A program made the translations under genes and the position numbers. A stretch of 10,051 bases of DNA, from NCBI GenBank assembly GCA_021828605.1, contig JAJZEG010000083.1, positions 1 to 10,051 on the forward strand, given 5' to 3'. Every line of letters begins with the position of its first letter. The stretch's first letter is position 1. Under the pieces are notes generated by a model that was given only the letters and a program-made list of their open reading frames with translations, ran no database searches and was not told the origin of the DNA. Positions 6,100 to 10,051 of this stretch are shown here, piece by piece. The stretch is from Pseudomonadota bacterium. GTDB taxonomy: Bacteria > Pseudomonadota > Alphaproteobacteria > Acetobacterales > Acetobacteraceae.

Positions 6100-7267
6100 C
6101 ACCATGATCAACGAAACTCCGCGCCAGCGCCAATAACGCTTGATCGCGCCCGGGCGCTGCGACCAAGGATAACCCAACCGGACAACCCTCGCTCATCCCC
6201 GCTGGAATGCTGATTTCCGGCAGCCCGGCCAGTCCGGCAATCGCGGTAACATTCATGGTCCTGCGTCTAACATGATCCAACGTCGTCCGAGCCGCATCAC
6301 GGCGCGGCGCGATGCACGGGCTCGACGGGAAAGCCAGCACCGCGCCATCGGCGAGCAGCGCCAGGACCTGCGCGCGAAACGCCTCGCGATTAAGCCGCGC
6401 GTCGCGCACCTCCGCCACGCTCACCCGCGATGCGCCCTGCAAGCGGGTTGCGGTGATCTCCGCCATGTCTGGCTGATGCGCCTCCAGCCACGGGCCGAGC
6501 GACTGCCACGCCTCGCGGCCATGGATCAATGCTTGGGTGGTTTGCAAATCATCAAGTCCGCGCGACCAAAGAACCAAATCGCGCATTGGATAACCGGCGG
6601 CAGCAATCCGGTCGCATACCGCGCCAATCACCGAAGCAACCGCCGGATCGGCATTATCGAACGCATCGCGCACGAGAATAATTTCGCCCCGCAGCGTCGG
6701 GCTGGTCGGCAGCAACGCCGCGCCGATCCTCTGCATCGTTGCGGCATCACGCGCAAACCACCCGGCCACATCAAGGCTCGGCACATAACGCGCCGCCCCG
6801 GCCAGGCTCAGCAAGCCGTAGCTTGGCCGCAGCCCGTACAAGCCGCAATAGCTCGCCGGAATTCGGACCGACCCGCCGGTGTCAGACCCGATCCCAATCG
6901 CCGCGCGCCCTGACGCGACCGCACTGGCGGAACCGGACGATGAACCGCCCGGCAATCGGTCAAGCGCCGCCGGATTGCGCGGGGTGCCATACCACTGATT
7001 TTGGCCTTCCAACCCAAAGGTAAACTCAACGGTTACGGTTTTACCAATAATGCGCGCACCGGCCTCGCGCAGCCTGCTCACAATCGGCGCATCACACAGC
7101 GCGGGCGGGTGCAACCGCGCCCAGGTCGCATTGCCAAAACTGGTGATGGTGCCGCCAACATCGAACACGTCCTTGATCACCGCATCCAAACCCGCTAACG
7201 GACCGTTCGGCTCGCCCGGCAAATCAAGGCTTGCCATCATTCCATCATTGGCGTCGTACAGATTCAT
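6086..7267 (-). CDS. Amidase signature family hydrolase, substrate unknown
   Basis: Probable cytoplasmic amide hydrolase of 393 residues. The Lys-cisSer-Ser triad is complete: Lys32 in IKDVFDVGG, cis-Ser109 in PGGSSSGSA, and nucleophile Ser133 in GSDTGGSVRIPASYCG. The following GLRPSYG is also typical. It is shorter than the 450-500 residues of GatA; no gatB or gatC is nearby, so a role in tRNA-dependent amidation is unlikely. Relatives include AtzE/AtzF-type, malonamidase-type and indoleacetamide-type amidases, and sequence does not choose among them. It is the last gene of the minus-strand operon, 45 bases after the GMC oxidoreductase stop, with only a weak AAGG three bases before the ATG. 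It might release a sulfonated amine or other product that feeds the neighbouring pathway; this is speculation. Confidence 0.88.
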   Translation of the reverse strand: MNLYDANDGMMASLDLPGEPNGPLAGLDAVIKDVFDVGGTITSFGNATWARLHPPALCDAPIVSRLREAGARIIGKTVTVEFTFGLEGQNQWYGTPRNPAALDRLPGGSSSGSASAVASGRAAIGIGSDTGGSVRIPASYCGLYGLRPSYGLLSLAGAARYVPSLDVAGWFARDAATMQRIGAALLPTSPTLRGEIILVRDAFDNADPAVASVIGAVCDRIAAAGYPMRDLVLWSRGLDDLQTTQALIHGREAWQSLGPWLEAHQPDMAEITATRLQGASRVSVAEVRDARLNREAFRAQVLALLADGAVLAFPSSPCIAPRRDAARTTLDHVRRRTMNVTAIAGLAGLPEISIPAGMSEGCPVGLSLVAAPGRDQALLALARSFVDHGVIAR

Positions 7268-7312
7268 CAGCCTTGTCCCGTCATGAGGTCGAGTTTATCC
7301 AAACTGGATTGA

Positions 7313-8932
7313 TCACCGGTCAGCCAGAATCAGATCAGACGCCTTTTCCGCAATCATGATGGTGGGCGCATTGGTATTGCCTGAAACCAAGGTCGGCATC
7401 ACCGAGGCGTCCACCACCCGCAATCCAGCAATCCCATGAACCCGCAAGCGGGGATCGGTCACCGCCCGATCATCAATGCCCATTTTGCAGGTGCCCACCG
7501 GATGGTAAATCGTGGTCGCCGTGCGGCGCGCCGCCTCTAACAACGAGTCGTCACTCTCACAGGCCGCACCGGGAACCAATTCGCTTTTGACAAACCTCGA
7601 GAGCGGTTCTGTGTTCGCGAGGCGCCGACCCAGGCGCATCCCGGCCACCAGCGTTGCGCAATCGGTGTGGGTCGCCAAATAATTTGGGTGGATTGCCGGA
7701 TTGACGAAAGGGTCCGGGTTGATGGTTGCCAAATACCCCCGACTTTCCGGGCGAAGTTGACAAACCGAGGCGGTAAACGCCGAGTAACGATGCAAGCCCT
7801 CGCCCGGCGAATCCGATGAGAGGGGTTGGATATGAAACTGGATATCCGGCAAATCGAGCCCTGGCGCAGAGCGGGCGAAAATACAAACCTGGCTCGCCCC
7901 CATGCTCATCGGGCCGCGCCGAAACAGGAGGTATTCGAGGCCAATTTTTGCTTTCAAGAGCGGGTTATTGACCTCATCATTCAAGGTCGGTCGGGTCGAG
8001 GCATAAACCAGCCGCGCCTGCAAATGATCCTGCAAATTTTCGCCCACACCCGGCAGATCATGACAAACCGCAATCCCCGCTGCGCTCAACCGCGCACCGG
8101 GGCCGATGCCCGACAGCATCAATAAATGCGGCGAGTGAATCGCGCCCGCCGCCAGCAAAATCTCGGATCGCGCGCGGGCAACGCGCCGCCCGTTCGCACC
8201 CCGATAAACCAGGCCCGTCGCGCGCCGATCGGTCACCACCAAGCGCTCCGCTTGCGCCCCGGTTTTGATCACCAAATTACGCCGTTGCCGCGCTGGATTC
8301 AAATAGGCCACAGCCGCACTGCATCGGCGCCCATTTTTGGCTGTTAGTTGAAAATAACCGGCCCCCTCTTGTTGCGCCCCGTTGAAATCCGCATTGCGCG
8401 GAATGCCGATTGCCGCCGCCGCATCGATAAACGCGTCCGATACATCCCGGCTCACCCGCATATCCGATACATAAAGCGGCCCGCCATCTCCGTGAAAGGC
8501 GTCGGCGCCGCGCTCATTATGCTCGGCCCGCCGGAAATAGGGCAGCACATCGTCATAGCTCCAGCCCACACATCCGCTTTGCCGCCATTGGTCATAATCG
8601 GCAGATTGCCCGCGAATATAAAGCAGCCCGTTGATCGAGCTTGATCCCCCCAGCACCCGCCCGCGCGGCCACGCCAGGCTGCGCCCGGCCAGACCCGGAT
8701 CAGGCTCGGTTTTCAGACACCAATCGGTGCGTGGGTTATGCATGGTTTTGAAATAGCCCACCGGGATATGGATCCAGGGATAACGGTCACGCGGCCCCGC
8801 TTCGAGCAGCAAAACTCGAATCGCCGGGTCCGCCGACAGGCGGTTTGCTAACACGCAGCCAGCAGAGCCTGCACCGACGATGATATAGTCAAATTCACCA
8901 TCATCGCCGATGTCCGACAGCTCAGCCTTCAT
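7313..8932 (-). CDS. GMC-family FAD-dependent alcohol dehydrogenase (choline dehydrogenase-like; candidate isethionate dehydrogenase)
   Basis: Flavoprotein oxidoreductase of 539 residues, usual for the glucose-methanol-choline family. The FAD-binding Rossmann motif is at 17-25 (IIVGAGSAG), followed by LLLEAGP at 41-47. The first family signature is around 90-109 (RGRVLGGSSSINGLLYIRG) and the second around 263-278 (GAIHSPHLLMLSGIGP). The catalytic pair is His477 in YHPVGTCKMG and Asn521 in SGNTNAPT. There is no signal peptide. The family oxidises primary alcohols to aldehydes, choline being one substrate. The ATG overlaps the stop of the upstream transporter gene (ATGA), so the two are translationally coupled. 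Because Xsc consumes sulfoacetaldehyde and the transporter and dehydrogenase are paired, oxidation of isethionate to sulfoacetaldehyde is an attractive guess. Choline or another alcohol remains possible, though no betaine aldehyde dehydrogenase gene is seen. Confidence 0.9.
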   Translation of the reverse strand: MKAELSDIGDDGEFDYIIVGAGSAGCVLANRLSADPAIRVLLLEAGPRDRYPWIHIPVGYFKTMHNPRTDWCLKTEPDPGLAGRSLAWPRGRVLGGSSSINGLLYIRGQSADYDQWRQSGCVGWSYDDVLPYFRRAEHNERGADAFHGDGGPLYVSDMRVSRDVSDAFIDAAAAIGIPRNADFNGAQQEGAGYFQLTAKNGRRCSAAVAYLNPARQRRNLVIKTGAQAERLVVTDRRATGLVYRGANGRRVARARSEILLAAGAIHSPHLLMLSGIGPGARLSAAGIAVCHDLPGVGENLQDHLQARLVYASTRPTLNDEVNNPLLKAKIGLEYLLFRRGPMSMGASQVCIFARSAPGLDLPDIQFHIQPLSSDSPGEGLHRYSAFTASVCQLRPESRGYLATINPDPFVNPAIHPNYLATHTDCATLVAGMRLGRRLANTEPLSRFVKSELVPGAACESDDSLLEAARRTATTIYHPVGTCKMGIDDRAVTDPRLRVHGIAGLRVVDASVMPTLVSGNTNAPTIMIAEKASDLILADR

Positions 8933-10050
8933 CGATACTCAACCGCCTCCAGCGGCGTGGGCGCTTTGAAGCGCATCGCCATCACCGAGGCAAAACTGAT
9001 CAGCCCAACCACAATCATGTAAATCACCACATACCAGGGCGCGCCATGATCATAGGCCAGCAAGGCCGAGGCGATCAGCGGCGTTAAACCGCTCGCGTAA
9101 ATACCGCTCACCTGATAGGCGAACGACACCCCGGTATAGCGGATTTTGGCGTCAAACTGGCTGGCAAACAACGAGGATTCGGTGCCGTACACCAGCGGGT
9201 AGAACAGCGAGAACGGCACGATAATCGCCACTAACACCACCCAGTGATTGGTCTGGCCGTAGGCCTGCATCAAGGCGAATGACGCAACCGAACTCACCGC
9301 AATCAGCAAAGCCCCGGTGGCAAATACCCGCCGCATGCCATACCGATCTGCAAGGCGTCCCGCGATTAAAATGAAGGGTAGCATGAACGCCGAGGACAGC
9401 ACCACAGCCAGCAAGGCAAAGCCGCGGGTCAAATGCAGACTATTCACCACATAGGCGATGATGAACACACCAAACACGTTAAAGCAGGCCCCTTCGACAT
9501 AGCGCGCGCCAAGGGTCAGCAAGACCGAACGCGGCGCGGTGCGGATCATTTCCACCACCGGCACCGCAACGATTTTGTCGGTGGCTTGCACCCGCAGGAA
9601 ATCCGGCGTTTCCATGATCCGCAGACGCACAAAAATGCCAATAATCACCAGCACCGCGCTGAGCATGAACGCCACACGCCAGCCCCACAGCATGAACGCG
9701 CTATTGGGCAAATAATTGAGCAAGCCAACCACACCGGCACTCGACATCAGCCCAAGCGGCACACCCAGCTGCGGCCAACTGCCGAAAAAGCTTCTTTGCG
9801 CCGGTGGCGCGTGCTCGATGGCCATCAACACCGCCCCGCCCCACTCACCGCCAATGCCGATGCCCTGCAAAATCCGCAGGAACAACAGCAATAACGGTGC
9901 GGCAATACCAATCGACGCTGCGCCGGGCAGCAAGCCGATCAAAAACGTCGCGCCGCCCATGATCATCAGCGTCAAGACCAAAATTGTTTTGCGGCCGATC
10001 CGATCACCGAAATGGCCGAAAATAATCCCGCCGATCGGCCGCAAAATGAA
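8929..10050 (-). CDS. MHS-type major facilitator transporter, N terminus outside window
   Basis: Inner-membrane proton symporter of the metabolite:H+ symporter (MHS) branch of the MFS, the group of ProP, KgtP and ShiA. The visible 373 residues begin in frame at the window edge (FILRPIGGIIFGHFGDRIGRK), so an apparent TTG start at 10044 is not real; about the first two helices are missing. GHFGDRIGRK is the MFS motif A between helices 2 and 3. RILQGIGIGGEWGGAVLMAIEHAPPAQR and the following SWPQLGVPLGL are strongly MHS-like. A second, weaker motif A copy, GRLADRYGMRR, marks the second half. Known MHS substrates are organic anions or zwitterions, so a sulfonate, a betaine or a carboxylate is plausible. 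It heads the visible part of the operon and overlaps the GMC gene by 4 bases. Confidence 0.9.
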   Translation of the reverse strand, partial: FILRPIGGIIFGHFGDRIGRKTILVLTLMIMGGATFLIGLLPGAASIGIAAPLLLLFLRILQGIGIGGEWGGAVLMAIEHAPPAQRSFFGSWPQLGVPLGLMSSAGVVGLLNYLPNSAFMLWGWRVAFMLSAVLVIIGIFVRLRIMETPDFLRVQATDKIVAVPVVEMIRTAPRSVLLTLGARYVEGACFNVFGVFIIAYVVNSLHLTRGFALLAVVLSSAFMLPFILIAGRLADRYGMRRVFATGALLIAVSSVASFALMQAYGQTNHWVVLVAIIVPFSLFYPLVYGTESSLFASQFDAKIRYTGVSFAYQVSGIYASGLTPLIASALLAYDHGAPWYVVIYMIVVGLISFASVMAMRFKAPTPLEAVEYR

Positions 10051-10051
10051 C

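Noticed and set aside
6272..6913. 213-codon + strand frame inside the amidase gene
   Set aside because: Arg-rich translation without any domain, fully inside the amidase whose catalytic triad is intact on the other strand.
7313..8932. Assigning the GMC protein as BetA choline dehydrogenase with certainty
   Set aside because: Family motifs are shared by many alcohol dehydrogenases, there is no betB or betI nearby, and the xsc context suggests another alcohol.
9433..9894. 153-codon + strand frame opposite the MHS transporter
   Set aside because: His/Gln/Arg-rich shadow of a membrane protein gene; no ribosome binding site or family resemblance.
10042..10044. TTG as start codon of the MHS transporter
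   Set aside because: The frame stays open to the window edge and the upstream residues FI continue the conserved MHS sequence before RPIGG; the true start lies outside.

Overview
This window looks like chromosomal DNA from a Gram-negative, GC-rich proteobacterium, most likely an alphaproteobacterium. The taxon is inferred only from composition, codon use and the feel of the protein sequences; there is no rRNA or tRNA marker here. Genes are tightly packed. The only gaps worth examining are 1220-1440 and 3217-3388. I see no tRNA, rRNA, CRISPR array, insertion sequence or phage gene.

Layout. (1) Positions 2-1219, + strand: the end of a copper-exporting P1B-type ATPase (CopA-like, cut by the window edge), followed after 12 bases by a 65-residue CopZ-like copper chaperone. 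(2) Positions 1441-3216, +: a complete xsc gene for sulfoacetaldehyde acetyltransferase. (3) Positions 3389-6099, +: a taurine/sulfonate-type ABC importer in the order permease (tauC-like), periplasmic binding protein (tauA-like), ATPase (tauB-like). (4) Positions 10050-6086, - strand: a second operon that converges on the first. It holds an MHS-type MFS transporter (cut by the right edge), a GMC-family FAD oxidoreductase overlapping it by 4 bases, and an amidase-signature hydrolase. The amidase and tauB-like gene ends overlap tail to tail by 14 bases.

How the parts fit. The ABC importer would bring a C2 sulfonate such as taurine or isethionate across the inner membrane. Xsc then splits sulfoacetaldehyde with phosphate into acetyl phosphate and sulfite. 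No gene in the window makes sulfoacetaldehyde by the usual taurine routes (taurine dehydrogenase or taurine:pyruvate aminotransferase). The GMC oxidoreductase, from a family that oxidises alcohols such as choline, sits beside an MFS transporter and close to xsc. My main hypothesis is that this pair takes up and oxidises isethionate (2-hydroxyethanesulfonate) to sulfoacetaldehyde, analogous to the IseU/IseJ pair described in Cupriavidus. The amidase might release a sulfonated amine or alcohol from an amide precursor. The enzyme families are well supported; the substrates of the minus-strand operon are inference.

Non-coding signals are modest: a 12-base palindrome across the copZ stop, a short inverted repeat downstream of it, two weak symmetric elements in the xsc leader, and a cluster of tandem and inverted repeats between xsc and tauC, including a hairpin abutting the tauC ribosome binding site.
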